Shown piece after piece: positions 53,466 through 62,946 of a DNA stretch of 64,000 nucleotides. The notes beneath the pieces were generated by a model. That model made no database searches. It saw only the letters and a list, made by a program, of their open reading frames with translations, and was not told the DNA's origin. How positions within the stretch are numbered: position 1 is the stretch's first letter; every line of letters starts with the position of its first letter. A program made the translations under genes and the position numbers. The DNA comes from Vibrio mediterranei (GTDB taxonomy: Bacteria > Pseudomonadota > Gammaproteobacteria > Enterobacterales > Vibrionaceae): positions 208,149 to 272,148 of the forward strand of contig NZ_FLLQ01000007.1 in the NCBI RefSeq assembly GCF_900088415.1, in the 5' to 3' direction.

Positions 53466-54887
53466 ATGAAGCGCGTATTGGTATTAGGGGCGTCGGGTTA
53501 TGTCGGTTCTCAGCTCATTCCTATCCTACTGGACCAAGGCTACGAAGTAACAGCAGCGGCTCGTCAAATAGACTACCTAAAAAGCCGTGTAGTCCCCCAC
53601 TCGATGCTTAAGTTTGAGTATCTTGATCTCGCTAATCGAGACGCCACAATTGCACTCATTCCTAAGTTCGATATCGTTTATTTCTTGGTACATGGTATGG
53701 CTCATGGCCATGACTTTTTGGACTACGAGCTCTCTCTTGCTCAAAACTTCAAAGATGCGCTCGATATTAGTCATGTTGAACACGTCATCTATCTCAGCGC
53801 AATTCAACCTCAAACTGGTAATTCCGAGCACCTTGCAGCCAGAAAAGCAACCGGCAAGCTTCTTCGTACCAGTAAAGTGCCAATTACCGAACTGCGTGCA
53901 GGTGTTATTATAGGCCCCGGCTCTGCCGCTTACGAAATCATGAGGGATTTCGTCTATAACCTACCTATCTTAATCGCCCCCAAATGGGTGGACTCCAAAG
54001 CGAATCCTATTGCTTTACAAAACCTCAATTATTACCTAATCGAACTGGCTAAAGAGACATCACCCGATTCAATTATTTATGAGGTTGGTGGCCCCGATAC
54101 CTTGTCTTACCGCGAGCAGTTCGCCGTTATTTGCAGCAAAATAAACAAACCACTACGACTCTGGTCAACGCGATTTCTTACACCTAAACTCGCCTCATAC
54201 TGGCTCGGTGTTGTAACTTCGGTTCCTTCAAGCATTGGCAAAGCATTATTGGCGGGGCTAGAGCATGACTTTATCGCCGATTCTCAAGCAATCAGAGCTC
54301 GTTACCCACAAGATATGGTTTCCTACTCTGACTCAGTCTCAGAAACCATAGAAAAAGAAGGTACCTTTGTTCGTAGCAATGTTTGGGGCTACGACCCTGC
54401 GGCATTAACGCGATGGCAAGCAGGATTTGGCTATTACCCAAAGAAGACTGGGGCCAGCTATTTCACTGATAAATCCACTGAGCAGCTTTGGGAGGTCGTC
54501 AAACAAATCGGCAGTCCGAAAGAAGGCTATTTCTTTGCTAACACACTGTGGCGCACTCGAGAATGGTTAGATGTACTGTTTGGTGCAGGAAGACCAATAA
54601 GGCGCTCACCTGAAGGACCAGAATTAAAAGTGGGTGACTTTATCGATTCATGGAAAGTCATTCGATGTGACAAGCCGCATTTTCTGTCACTATTGTTCGG
54701 AATGAAAGGCCCTGGACTGGGGCGACTGGAATTCACCATTACTGATCATGGCGACAAAAGAGAAATCAACGTGACTGCGTGGTGGCACCCGCAAGGATTC
54801 AAAGGGCTGCTTTATTGGTTTGCAATGATGCCTGCACACTTGTTCATTTTTAAAGGAATGGTAAGGGCGATCTGTCGCAAAGCCTAG
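53466..54887 (+). CDS. ybjT: YbjT-like NAD(P)-binding protein with DUF2867
   Basis: A 473-residue protein with an N-terminal short-chain dehydrogenase/NmrA-like Rossmann domain (VLVLGASGYVGSQLIP) and a C-terminal DUF2867 domain. It aligns along its whole length with E. coli YbjT: YFLVHGMAHGHDF, ELRAGVIIGPGSAA, VVTSVPSSIGKALLAGL, LLFGMKGPGLGRL and MPAHLFIFKGM. Function unknown; a redox or lipid-related role is a guess. Confidence 0.88.
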   Translation: MKRVLVLGASGYVGSQLIPILLDQGYEVTAAARQIDYLKSRVVPHSMLKFEYLDLANRDATIALIPKFDIVYFLVHGMAHGHDFLDYELSLAQNFKDALDISHVEHVIYLSAIQPQTGNSEHLAARKATGKLLRTSKVPITELRAGVIIGPGSAAYEIMRDFVYNLPILIAPKWVDSKANPIALQNLNYYLIELAKETSPDSIIYEVGGPDTLSYREQFAVICSKINKPLRLWSTRFLTPKLASYWLGVVTSVPSSIGKALLAGLEHDFIADSQAIRARYPQDMVSYSDSVSETIEKEGTFVRSNVWGYDPAALTRWQAGFGYYPKKTGASYFTDKSTEQLWEVVKQIGSPKEGYFFANTLWRTREWLDVLFGAGRPIRRSPEGPELKVGDFIDSWKVIRCDKPHFLSLLFGMKGPGLGRLEFTITDHGDKREINVTAWWHPQGFKGLLYWFAMMPAHLFIFKGMVRAICRKA

Positions 54888-54952
54888 TCGTTACAAATAC
54901 TTCAACCTCTATGCTTTGCGACAATTATGCTCTCATACCACTAAACTTTAAC

Positions 54953-55606
54953 TTAAGCTTTAAATGACAGAGGGATTTCAGCTAGCTGAGTCCCTTTGTT
55001 CATTGGATAAATAAGATATTCGCCGTGATACTTTACTTTCGATTTGTAATCAGTGCGTTTGTGGAGCATAAAGCCAGCCTCGTACGCTTTAGTCACAAAC
55101 TCCGCATGATTACCACGTACAAACCAACTCATGGGCTTCACCAGATTTTCTGCATCAAAGCAGTCGTCACATTGATTCGCGCACAGTGCGAAAGAGTTAT
55201 GACCATCGGTGAAGAATTGAACTTTACTGCCATCAGTCAGAATCTCTGAGGTGCAGACACCCCAACCCGCCGCTTCCATATCTTCAATAAACTGTTCAAT
55301 CTTTGCATCAGTTACTGGCTGTACGTCACCAGAAAAAAACTCAGCATAGTAAGCAGAAATGCGCTTAAACAAAGGTTCAAGCATTGAATCATTACCCTTG
55401 GAACGCCCAGATTTCTGCCATTGAATTAGGTTAGCACTGGTCGTTTTCCCAAAACGCTGAGTTTTTATCGCTTTTGTTACCCATCGAACAAGAAAGTGAT
55501 TGTTAGTCACTGGAGAATTAATCAACTTGCCTGAAGCATGCTCATTCGCCAATTCTTCTAGTGCACTGTTTACGACTTTTTGGATCTCTGAATAGTAGTC
55601 AGACAT
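54953..55606 (-). CDS. DUF2913 family protein
   Basis: A 217-residue soluble protein that matches the DUF2913 family of Vibrio (NNHFLVRWVTKAIKTQRFGK, LIQWQKSGRSKGN). Function unknown. The ATG at 55606 overlaps the bcr stop (TAATG), so translation is probably coupled to bcr. Confidence 0.8.
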   Translation of the reverse strand: MSDYYSEIQKVVNSALEELANEHASGKLINSPVTNNHFLVRWVTKAIKTQRFGKTTSANLIQWQKSGRSKGNDSMLEPLFKRISAYYAEFFSGDVQPVTDAKIEQFIEDMEAAGWGVCTSEILTDGSKVQFFTDGHNSFALCANQCDDCFDAENLVKPMSWFVRGNHAEFVTKAYEAGFMLHKRTDYKSKVKYHGEYLIYPMNKGTQLAEIPLSFKA

Positions 55607-56811
55607 TATGCTTTTTTCCCAAACGTCCAATATAAGGCGGCGGATAATACCGAACAAATAGCCATTAATGCAATCATAGGCCAAACTGTTCCACCCGGAA
55701 GCATTGCCACAATCGCCCCAATGACTGAGCCAGTGCCAAATCGCAATGTTCCTGCAAGTGAGGAAGCCGTGCCCGCCATCGTTGGATAACCGCTTAACAA
55801 CAAGCCCATTGAATTACTACCGATGGTCGACAGCGTACCAATAAATAGCATAACGAAAGGAACCGTACCCCAAATCCCAAGATCTAGAATACCACTCGCT
55901 AACAGTCCTAGACCTGCGAACAGCTGAATGCTTAGCCCAAAACGAAGCATGCCATGTAAGCCAACTTTCTTCACCATACGGCCATTAATGCTGGTCATGA
56001 TGATCATTGTGACAATGTTCAGGCCAAACAGATATCCAAACTGATCTGGCGTCACACCATAGATATCAATATAGACAAACGAGCCCGCGGTAAGAAAGGC
56101 AAACATACCAGCAAACGAAAACGCTCCAGAGAACATCAGTCCCATCGCGACCGGATTCTTGCACAACCTCAGGTAATTTCTGATCGTGGTTCGAAAACGA
56201 AGTGGTTGTCGATTTTCTGGAGCTAGAGTCTCCGGAATTTTCCAAAGTACCGCTGCTATTACCACTCCAGAAAATGCTGTCAGCACCCAAAATATCGAAC
56301 GCCATCCAAACCAGACCGCCAAATGGCCCCCTATCATAGGCGCCACTAACGGAGCCAAGGTAATGACTAAGGTGACAAAAGACATGGTACGCGCGAAATC
56401 TTCCTTATCGAACATGTCGCGAACCACAGCTTGGATAATGACCGCTGCCGCTGCACCCGCAAAGCCTTGGGCAGTACGAATATAAGTTAAAGATTCAATG
56501 GTCGTCGCGGTGGCTGATATCGCTGAAGCAACGCCAAAAAAGAACACACCAAATAGCAGGATCGGCCGGCGACCAAAACTATCAGCGAGAGGACCATGTA
56601 AAAGTTGGCCGATAGCAAATCCGGCAGTGTATACCGTTAATGTAATCTGAACAGCCCCGGCTGTTACCCCTAAATCTTGTGCGATAGTTGGCATCGCGGG
56701 CAAGTACATATCGATAGCCAGAGGCGTTAACGCGCCTATGGCTCCGAGAACTAGGAAAAGAACTAAACCTAGTTGAGGTATGTCGGGCTGCGATACTGGT
56801 TTAGAACTCAT
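55606..56811 (-). CDS. bcr: Bcr/CflA family multidrug efflux transporter
   Basis: A 401-residue major facilitator with 12 helices. The start ALTPLAIDMYLPAMPTIAQDLG and the loop motif GPLADSFGRRPILL are typical of Bcr/CflA. It exports drugs such as bicyclomycin by proton exchange in the family. The ATG at 56811 follows AGGAG; an upstream in-frame start is not supported. In E. coli bcr, rsuA and yejH (radD) are also neighbours. Confidence 0.92.
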   Translation of the reverse strand: MSSKPVSQPDIPQLGLVLFLVLGAIGALTPLAIDMYLPAMPTIAQDLGVTAGAVQITLTVYTAGFAIGQLLHGPLADSFGRRPILLFGVFFFGVASAISATATTIESLTYIRTAQGFAGAAAAVIIQAVVRDMFDKEDFARTMSFVTLVITLAPLVAPMIGGHLAVWFGWRSIFWVLTAFSGVVIAAVLWKIPETLAPENRQPLRFRTTIRNYLRLCKNPVAMGLMFSGAFSFAGMFAFLTAGSFVYIDIYGVTPDQFGYLFGLNIVTMIIMTSINGRMVKKVGLHGMLRFGLSIQLFAGLGLLASGILDLGIWGTVPFVMLFIGTLSTIGSNSMGLLLSGYPTMAGTASSLAGTLRFGTGSVIGAIVAMLPGGTVWPMIALMAICSVLSAALYWTFGKKA

Positions 56812-57040
56812 ATCGCTCCTAATGAAATCTTTATTTGTGTGCGATCCGTGCCAACAAATAAACAACCTAGACTCAATTTATCCCATTGAGTGATGTGAGA
56901 TAGCGCAACAACAGAGCGCTATCTTCGGGGTAACCGTAATATAAGGAAGGCTCTCAGAGTTCGAGAGTAATGACTCATTACGGGTATTACTTTTACTCTG
57001 GACGAGTAGACGTTTTATCTATCAAAACAGTTTATTAGTA

Positions 57041-57739
57041 TTACTTTTTCCAGACAGAGTCAATTTCTTCTTGAGTGAGATATCGATACTCTCCTGGCTC
57101 AAGCATTTCATCAAGAACAATGTCACCGACGCTTTCACGATGTAGACCTTCAACTTTATTACCTAGCGCCGCAAACATACGCTTGACTTGGTGATATTTG
57201 CCTTCGTGAATGGTTAATAACACTTCTTTTTCATCAATAATTTCAAGTTGTGCTGGCAGAGTTGGCGCTTTCTCATTTCTCAGCTCAATGCCTTCGTCGA
57301 ATGCCTTGATGTAATTATCTTGCACAGGGTCTGCTAACCATACACGATAAGTTTTTGCACATTTATGTTTCGGTGAGGTAATTCGATGAGACCATTGACC
57401 ATCGTCTGTAATTAACACCAAACCTGTCGTATCAACATCTAAGCGACCTGCAAAATGAAGGTTCTCCATTTTGACCTCATCGAGCAACACAAACGCTGTG
57501 TGATTAAAGCCATCTTCATGAGAACAAACAAAGCCATCTGGTTTGAATAACATGATATAACGCGGACCCTGCATGCGGACCTCTCTATCTTGCCATTCGA
57601 CACTGTTATCTTCAGTGACTTTAAATGCACCGCTCTTTTGTACTAAGCCATCAACGGTAACATCACCGGATTTAATGATTTTTGTTGCTTCTTTACGTGT
57701 TGCGCCTAAAGCGTCACACAAAAACTTATCTAAACGCAT
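57041..57739 (-). CDS. rsuA: 16S rRNA pseudouridine(516) synthase
   Basis: A 232-residue enzyme with an S4 domain (MRLDKFLCDALGATRKEATKIIKSGDV) and a catalytic domain with the active Asp in LHFAGRLDVDTTGLVLITDDG and EGKYHQVKRMFAALGNKVEGLHR. It makes pseudouridine 516 in 16S rRNA. GAGG precedes the ATG at 57739; the open frame upstream lies in the promoter shared with radD. Confidence 0.94.
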   Translation of the reverse strand: MRLDKFLCDALGATRKEATKIIKSGDVTVDGLVQKSGAFKVTEDNSVEWQDREVRMQGPRYIMLFKPDGFVCSHEDGFNHTAFVLLDEVKMENLHFAGRLDVDTTGLVLITDDGQWSHRITSPKHKCAKTYRVWLADPVQDNYIKAFDEGIELRNEKAPTLPAQLEIIDEKEVLLTIHEGKYHQVKRMFAALGNKVEGLHRESVGDIVLDEMLEPGEYRYLTQEEIDSVWKK

Positions 57740-57809
57740 GAATACCTCGTTTTCATTTCGTGAGGTATTATAGAGCGGTTTTTTGAAATGTAGAGTAAAA
57801 CTGAGCCGT

Positions 57810-59546
57810 ATGTACACGCTTCGCCCCTACCAAGCCGATTCTGTTAAAGCTGTTATCCACTATTTCCGCAAAAACGACACCCCAGCGGTGATCGTATTGC
57901 CCACTGGGGCTGGAAAAAGCTTAGTTATTGCCGAACTTGCAAGGCTAGCGCGAGGTCGTGTTTTGGTTCTAGCGCACGTTAAAGAGCTCGTAGAACAAAA
58001 TCACGCAAAATACGAAGGCTATGGACTCAAAGGCTCTATTTTCTCTGCCGGCTTAGGTAGAAAAGAGACATCCGAGCAAGTGGTGTTCGCCTCCGTTCAA
58101 TCAGTAGTGAGAAACTTGGATGCATTTGCCAATCAATTTTCACTGCTTGTTATCGACGAATGTCACCGCGTACCAGAGACCAAAACATCAAGCTACCAAA
58201 AAGTGATCAGCCACCTATGCGAGATTAATCCTGGAATTAAGATCCTTGGTTTAACCGCAACTCCCTATCGTCTTGGTGTTGGCTGGATCTATCAATATCA
58301 CACCAAAGGACTGGTTCGCAGCGACGAAGCTCGTTTCTTTAAAGATTGTATCTTCGAGCTTCCTATCCAATACTTACTCGATGAGGGCTTTTTAACACCT
58401 GCGAAACTGATCGACGCTCCGGTCCTTAGCTACGACTTTTCTCAGCTCAAACCTACCAGTATGGGTAAATACAAAGAATCTGAAATGGATCTTGTTATTG
58501 AGCAATCAAAACGTGCAACACCGCAAATTGTGGAGCAAATCAAGCGCTATAGTGAAGACAAACAAGGTGTCATGATTTTCGCTGCGACGGTTCGCCACGC
58601 GCAGGAAATACTGTCGCTGCTACCGAGTGAAAACAGCCAAATTGTCATTGGTGATACACCAACACCTGAACGCGACGCTATCATCAGTGATTTCAAAAAC
58701 CGTAAGATCAAGTTCTTGGTTAACGTTTCGGTTTTAACTACTGGATTCGATGCGCCCCATGTTGATCTGATTGCAATTCTTCGCCCAACCGAATCCGTCA
58801 GTTTATATCAGCAAATCGTTGGCCGTGGTTTACGATTGTCAGAGGGCAAGTCAGAGTGTCTCGTTTTAGACTATGCGGGCAACACGTACGATTTGTATCA
58901 ACCTGAAGTCGGTAACCCTAAACCTGATTCCGATTCCGAAATTATCACCATCCCGTGCCCTGCGTGCGGGTTCAATAATGACTTCTGGGGCAAACTCGAT
59001 GCCAATGGTTTTTTAATTGAGCACTTTGGTCGCAAATGTCAGGGCTATTTCACCGACGAAGAAACCGGAGAACGTGAACACTGTGATTATCGCTTTAGAG
59101 CCAAGTACTGCTCTGAATGTGGCGCGGATAACGATATCGCCGCGCGAATCTGCCATGAATGTGACGCCACTTTGGTAGACCCAGATAAAAAGCTCAAAGA
59201 AGCCCTTAATCTCAAAGATGCGCTCGTCTTCGAATGCACCGACATGAACCTTGTCGTTCATAAAGATGAAAAAGGTAAAAACAGTCTAAGAGTTAACTAT
59301 ATTGGAGAAAACGATGCCCAAGTCAGCGAGTTTTGGTCATTAAATACCAAAAAGCAGAAAGAATCGTTTCTCGCTAAGTTTGTACGCCCACATTTGGCCG
59401 ACAAGCATCGTGAGTTTGATGCCACTTCGCCAACAAAAGTCGTGAACAATCAACATCGTTTCCGATTGCCCGCGTTCGTCATAGCCAGAAAAAGTGGTCG
59501 ATTTTGGAAAATGAGAGACAAAGTTTTTGACGACGAACTGAACTAA
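57810..59546 (+). CDS. radD: RadD (YejH) DNA repair helicase
   Basis: A 578-residue superfamily 2 ATPase. Motifs: I LPTGAGKS, II DECH, III LTATPYR, V VLTTGFDAPHVD, VI QQIVGRGLRLSEGK. The C-terminal part has cysteine pairs (CPACG, CSECG, CHEC) likely to bind zinc, as in RadD, which acts in double-strand break repair and recombination. The divergent position beside rsuA is as in E. coli. The ATG at 57810 (MYTLRPYQ) is the family start. Confidence 0.92.
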   Translation: MYTLRPYQADSVKAVIHYFRKNDTPAVIVLPTGAGKSLVIAELARLARGRVLVLAHVKELVEQNHAKYEGYGLKGSIFSAGLGRKETSEQVVFASVQSVVRNLDAFANQFSLLVIDECHRVPETKTSSYQKVISHLCEINPGIKILGLTATPYRLGVGWIYQYHTKGLVRSDEARFFKDCIFELPIQYLLDEGFLTPAKLIDAPVLSYDFSQLKPTSMGKYKESEMDLVIEQSKRATPQIVEQIKRYSEDKQGVMIFAATVRHAQEILSLLPSENSQIVIGDTPTPERDAIISDFKNRKIKFLVNVSVLTTGFDAPHVDLIAILRPTESVSLYQQIVGRGLRLSEGKSECLVLDYAGNTYDLYQPEVGNPKPDSDSEIITIPCPACGFNNDFWGKLDANGFLIEHFGRKCQGYFTDEETGEREHCDYRFRAKYCSECGADNDIAARICHECDATLVDPDKKLKEALNLKDALVFECTDMNLVVHKDEKGKNSLRVNYIGENDAQVSEFWSLNTKKQKESFLAKFVRPHLADKHREFDATSPTKVVNNQHRFRLPAFVIARKSGRFWKMRDKVFDDELN

Positions 59547-59568
59547 TCACTGTTCAGCTTTCATTCAT

Positions 59569-59584
59569 GTTTACAAATGTATAT
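59569..59584 (+). promoter_or_regulatory. PhoP-box-like direct repeat
   Basis: TGTTTA-CAAA-TGTATA matches the PhoP box (T)GTTTA-N5-(T)GTTTA with one change and lies 33 bases before the PepSY gene of a PhoP/PhoQ-like operon. Autoregulation is inferred. Confidence 0.4.
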
Positions 59585-59616
59585 TTTAACTATGTTGAAA
59601 ATATTGGGTCTCCGCC

Positions 59617-60030
59617 ATGCTTAATAAAACCAAACAGACAATATCTATCATCTCGCTCTCCCTATTATTGGCAGTACCGCTTAGCGCCCATGCCGAATTT
59701 TTCTCTGACTCAAGCAAGCCAAGTGGTCACGACCTAGTGCAGGATGTGCAACCGGATGGTGCTCGCATTGAGTTTGAAGAGGACCAAGACGAGGTCTATG
59801 ACGCTGTACAGCAAGGGCTTATCAAACCGTTTTCTGAGCTGTTTGCGACGGTAGAACGCGACCTCAATGGTCGAGTGATCAAAGTCGAACTAGAAGAAGA
59901 CGACGATGAGTGGATTTACGAGCTAAAATTGCTTCATGAACAAGATGTTATTAAAGTCGAATATAACGCCACCACACTGGAGATGATGGAAATCAAAGGC
60001 CATAATCTTCAAAGAGTCATAAGAAAATAA
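59617..60030 (+). CDS. PepSY-domain periplasmic protein
   Basis: A 137-residue protein with a signal peptide (cleavage near AHA/EF) and a C-terminal PepSY domain (LFATVERDLNGRVIKVELEEDDDEWIYELKLL). Such proteins are often co-encoded with PhoPQ- or CarRS-type systems and may modulate the kinase. It is first in the operon, 14 bases before the regulator gene. Confidence 0.85.
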   Translation: MLNKTKQTISIISLSLLLAVPLSAHAEFFSDSSKPSGHDLVQDVQPDGARIEFEEDQDEVYDAVQQGLIKPFSELFATVERDLNGRVIKVELEEDDDEWIYELKLLHEQDVIKVEYNATTLEMMEIKGHNLQRVIRK

Positions 60031-60044
60031 AATAGAGAACAATA

Positions 60045-60701
60045 ATGAAAATTCTTGTCGTGGAAGATGACCCAAGACTGGGTGAACAAATATTAGAAAC
60101 TCTAGAAAGCGCAGGTTGGGTGCCAGAACTTGCCCAAGACGGTATCGATGCGCTTTACCGCGCTACCTCAGAAGAGTGGGATGCCATTGTTTTGGACTTA
60201 GGACTTCCTAAGATTGATGGTTTGACGGTACTTAAAGGCATTCGAGACGAAAACATTAACACACCAGTCGTCATTCTCAGCGCACGTGACGCCTTAAGTC
60301 AGCGCGTTGAGGGCCTAAATGCTGGTGCCGATGATTACCTTACCAAGCCATTTGAAATGATTGAGCTTATTGCACGTATCCGAGCGCAGCTACGACGCGC
60401 TTCTGGCAACGCCTCTCCGTTGATGCAAGTCGGTGACTTAAGCCTAGACACACGAACTTCAAAAGTCATGTGGCAAGGTAACGCAGTAAGCTTAACCGCA
60501 CTGGAATATAAGGTCGTTGCTTACTTTATGCATAATGCCGACAAGGTCATTTCTCGTACTGAGTTAGTCGAGCATATCTACAAACAAGACTTTGATAGAG
60601 ACTCCAACACAATTGAAGTGTTCATCGGTAGAATCCGTAAAAAAATCGCTCCTAAAATTATCAAAACCGTACGTGGCTTAGGGTATCAACTTAATGCCTG
60701 A
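60045..60701 (+). CDS. phoP: OmpR-family response regulator, PhoP-like
   Basis: A 218-residue regulator. The receiver has EDD near residue 8, phosphoacceptor Asp51 (VLDLGLPKIDG) and Lys in TKPFE. A winged-helix DNA-binding domain (SLTALEYKVVAYFM, DSNTIEVFIGRIRKKI) follows. It overlaps the kinase gene by eight bases. The PhoP name rests on operon structure and overall similarity; related names (CarR-type) are possible. Confidence 0.85.
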   Translation: MKILVVEDDPRLGEQILETLESAGWVPELAQDGIDALYRATSEEWDAIVLDLGLPKIDGLTVLKGIRDENINTPVVILSARDALSQRVEGLNAGADDYLTKPFEMIELIARIRAQLRRASGNASPLMQVGDLSLDTRTSKVMWQGNAVSLTALEYKVVAYFMHNADKVISRTELVEHIYKQDFDRDSNTIEVFIGRIRKKIAPKIIKTVRGLGYQLNA

Positions 60702-62055
60702 TATTAGCGCGACTCGGCTCAAAACAGAGTTCAAACGACTCAGTCTAAAAACGCGATTATTGCTGGCAGCCACCTTGTGGTTGTCAGCCATGATGATCGC
60801 CGCCGGTATTCTCATTCCCGGTCTAGTCCGTGATTACCTTAGTCAAGACTTAGAAACTAAACTTGGACTGACTATGGATGAAATCGCCGCGAATCTAGAA
60901 GTGAATAAACAAGGACAACTGGTTCTACAAACTCGTCTTTCAGACCCACGCTTTAATCAGCCATACAGTGGTCTGTACTGGAGCGTCGACAGTGGTTCAG
61001 ACAAACTACGCTCTCGCTCCTTATGGGACCGCACCATTCGAATAAAGAATGAGAAACACAAAGCGACTTACTTCGGTGCCAAAGACGAGAAACTTATTGC
61101 CATAAAGCGAACAGTCTTCTTACCTGACATAAGTGACGGCGTCACAATAATTATTGGCCAAGATGAAGATCGTATCGATGACACCCTAAATTTGCTGACA
61201 GGCCAACTTTGGTTGATCTTAGGCGTTCTTTCCATTGGTATTCTGACTTTAGTGGTGGTTCAAGTCAGCTGGTCACTCAGACCTTTAGGGAAGATGCAGA
61301 AAGAACTGAAACTATTAAAAACAGGTGAGCAACAAACACTGGACGAACAGTATCCAAAAGAAATTGCCCCACTCGTAAGCGACCTCAATGCCCTATTGTT
61401 CCACTATCAAGAGTTATTAGCGCGCGCACGTAATCACGCAGGTAACCTCTCGCACGCACTCAAAACACCGCTCTCGGTGTTAAAGAATGAGTTACACCAA
61501 CTTTCAGAACAAGACCGACAGAGGCTACAACCCTCGATAGAGCAGATTCAAGCACATATCGATTACCATTTGGGTCGAACTCGAATGGCAGGCGCAATGA
61601 ATATTCTCTCTGTTAAGTCATCACCGAGTGAACGCGTCGATGCGATTTCATTGGCTTTCGATAAGGTTTACGCTCAGCGCGATATCGCTTTGGTGAGCGA
61701 ACTGGATACCGATCAATACGTAGCAGTAGAAAAAGCGGACCTCGACGAGATGCTTGGCAACCTACTAGAAAATGCCTACAAATGGGGTAACAGCTTCATC
61801 CGCGTATATTCCGAACTGCTCGATAATCACGAGATCGCTATCATCGTCGAAGATGATGGCCCCGGCATACCTCAAGAGAAGCTAAAAGAAGTGCTGAAAC
61901 GTGGAGTTCGCCTAGATGAAACGATACCCGGCACCGGTTTAGGGCTTAATATAGTCAATGAGATGGCGCATAGCTATCGAGGTGATTTAGCTTTGGAATC
62001 GAGCAAATTGGGCGGTTTACGAGCAGTCCTTAAACTGCAACGTGCAAAAGAGTAA
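60694..62055 (+). CDS. phoQ: Sensor histidine kinase, PhoQ-like
   Basis: A 453-residue membrane kinase with two helices (about 22-45 and 168-190) around a periplasmic domain, HAMP linker, H-box LSHALKTPLSV, N-box NLLENAYKW, G1 DDGPGIP and G2 GTGLGLNIV. It should phosphorylate the upstream regulator. PhoQ sensing of magnesium or antimicrobial peptides is family knowledge, not shown here. Confidence 0.88.
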   Translation: MPDISATRLKTEFKRLSLKTRLLLAATLWLSAMMIAAGILIPGLVRDYLSQDLETKLGLTMDEIAANLEVNKQGQLVLQTRLSDPRFNQPYSGLYWSVDSGSDKLRSRSLWDRTIRIKNEKHKATYFGAKDEKLIAIKRTVFLPDISDGVTIIIGQDEDRIDDTLNLLTGQLWLILGVLSIGILTLVVVQVSWSLRPLGKMQKELKLLKTGEQQTLDEQYPKEIAPLVSDLNALLFHYQELLARARNHAGNLSHALKTPLSVLKNELHQLSEQDRQRLQPSIEQIQAHIDYHLGRTRMAGAMNILSVKSSPSERVDAISLAFDKVYAQRDIALVSELDTDQYVAVEKADLDEMLGNLLENAYKWGNSFIRVYSELLDNHEIAIIVEDDGPGIPQEKLKEVLKRGVRLDETIPGTGLGLNIVNEMAHSYRGDLALESSKLGGLRAVLKLQRAKE

Positions 62056-62222
62056 AAATTGTAACGTTATAAGCGATTTGCTATTGCTCCGCCTAGATTT
62101 GAATGTTAGTATCCGCGCTCGTTTTGAATGTATCGATTCGATACTTCGGAACGGCTATAGTTTTGACTAGGTCGCTACGTCAAAACAGTTACTTTAATTT
62201 TACTATTTTGAGAGTAAATACT

Positions 62223-62501
62223 ATGAAATTCGAAGCAGTAGTACGTACTGAACTAGGTAAGGGTGCGAGCCGCCGCCTACGTCACGCTGGCCAATTCCCA
62301 GCAATCGTTTACGGTGGTGAAGCAGCACCTGTTTCTATCGCTCTAAACCACGATGACGTGATCAACCAAATGGACAAGCCAGCATTCTACGAAGGCATCA
62401 CTCTAGTGATCGACGGCGCAGAAGTTAAGGTTAAGCCACAAGACGTTCAACGTCACGCGTTCAAGCCAAAAGTTGAGCACATGGACTTCATCCGCATCTA
62501 A
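62223..62501 (+). CDS. rplY: 50S ribosomal protein L25
   Basis: A 92-residue short-form L25 that binds 5S rRNA. MKFEAVVRTELGKGASRRLRHAG and the C-terminal HMDFIRI are characteristic. The ATG at 62223 is set by GAGAG upstream and the family start; an earlier in-frame ATG at 62103 is spurious. A 15-base palindrome lies in the leader. Confidence 0.96.
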   Translation: MKFEAVVRTELGKGASRRLRHAGQFPAIVYGGEAAPVSIALNHDDVINQMDKPAFYEGITLVIDGAEVKVKPQDVQRHAFKPKVEHMDFIRI

Positions 62502-62946
62502 TTCCCTACCAAGGAATTATTCGGATCAAATCCAAACCTTTTGCATAAAAAGATTCTCGGCTTTACCAACCAAGAATTCTTGAAAAATTCGAAACCCCGA
62601 TGCTACCAACATCGGGGTTTCACCTTTTCTGGGGTATTTGAAATCCGCAAAACCCATCTAACTAATTGATTTAAAAAACTTCAATACCAAAAGGCAATAA
62701 CCACATATTTTATGGGTGTAGTTTGTGTGTAGCTTGTGTGTAGTTATACAGTATTTTGATTCTTCCAGTAAATCAGCTTCAAAGTAAAAACTGTAAACTC
62801 CTCAACCGAGATTTGTAAGGGCAAATATGTCATTGTGAAACTCCCACTTGAGAACTAAAGCCAGTCGAGATTCAGTCTTAATAACTTGCTCCACTCTTCA
62901 ACAGTGATACGTTTTGGCTACACACCAAAACCTGAAAGGAGCGCTA
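62502..62946. other. Intergenic region rplY-lipoprotein
   Basis: 445 bp without a firm gene. It contains the rplY terminator and a tandem pair of [CT]TTGTGTGTAG near 62721-62743. On the minus strand it also has a 29-codon frame (62744-62833) and a neighbouring open stretch (62855-62917) with weakly similar peptides, possibly gene remnants. Confidence 0.4.
62591..62625 (+). terminator. Terminator of rplY
   Basis: GAAACCCCGATG pairs with CATCGGGGTTTC around seven bases. The T-run is imperfect (CACCTTTT). Confidence 0.75.

Noticed and set aside
62103..62222. N-terminal extension of ribosomal protein L25
   Set aside because: The extra 40 residues are not part of L25 and cover its leader and ribosome site.
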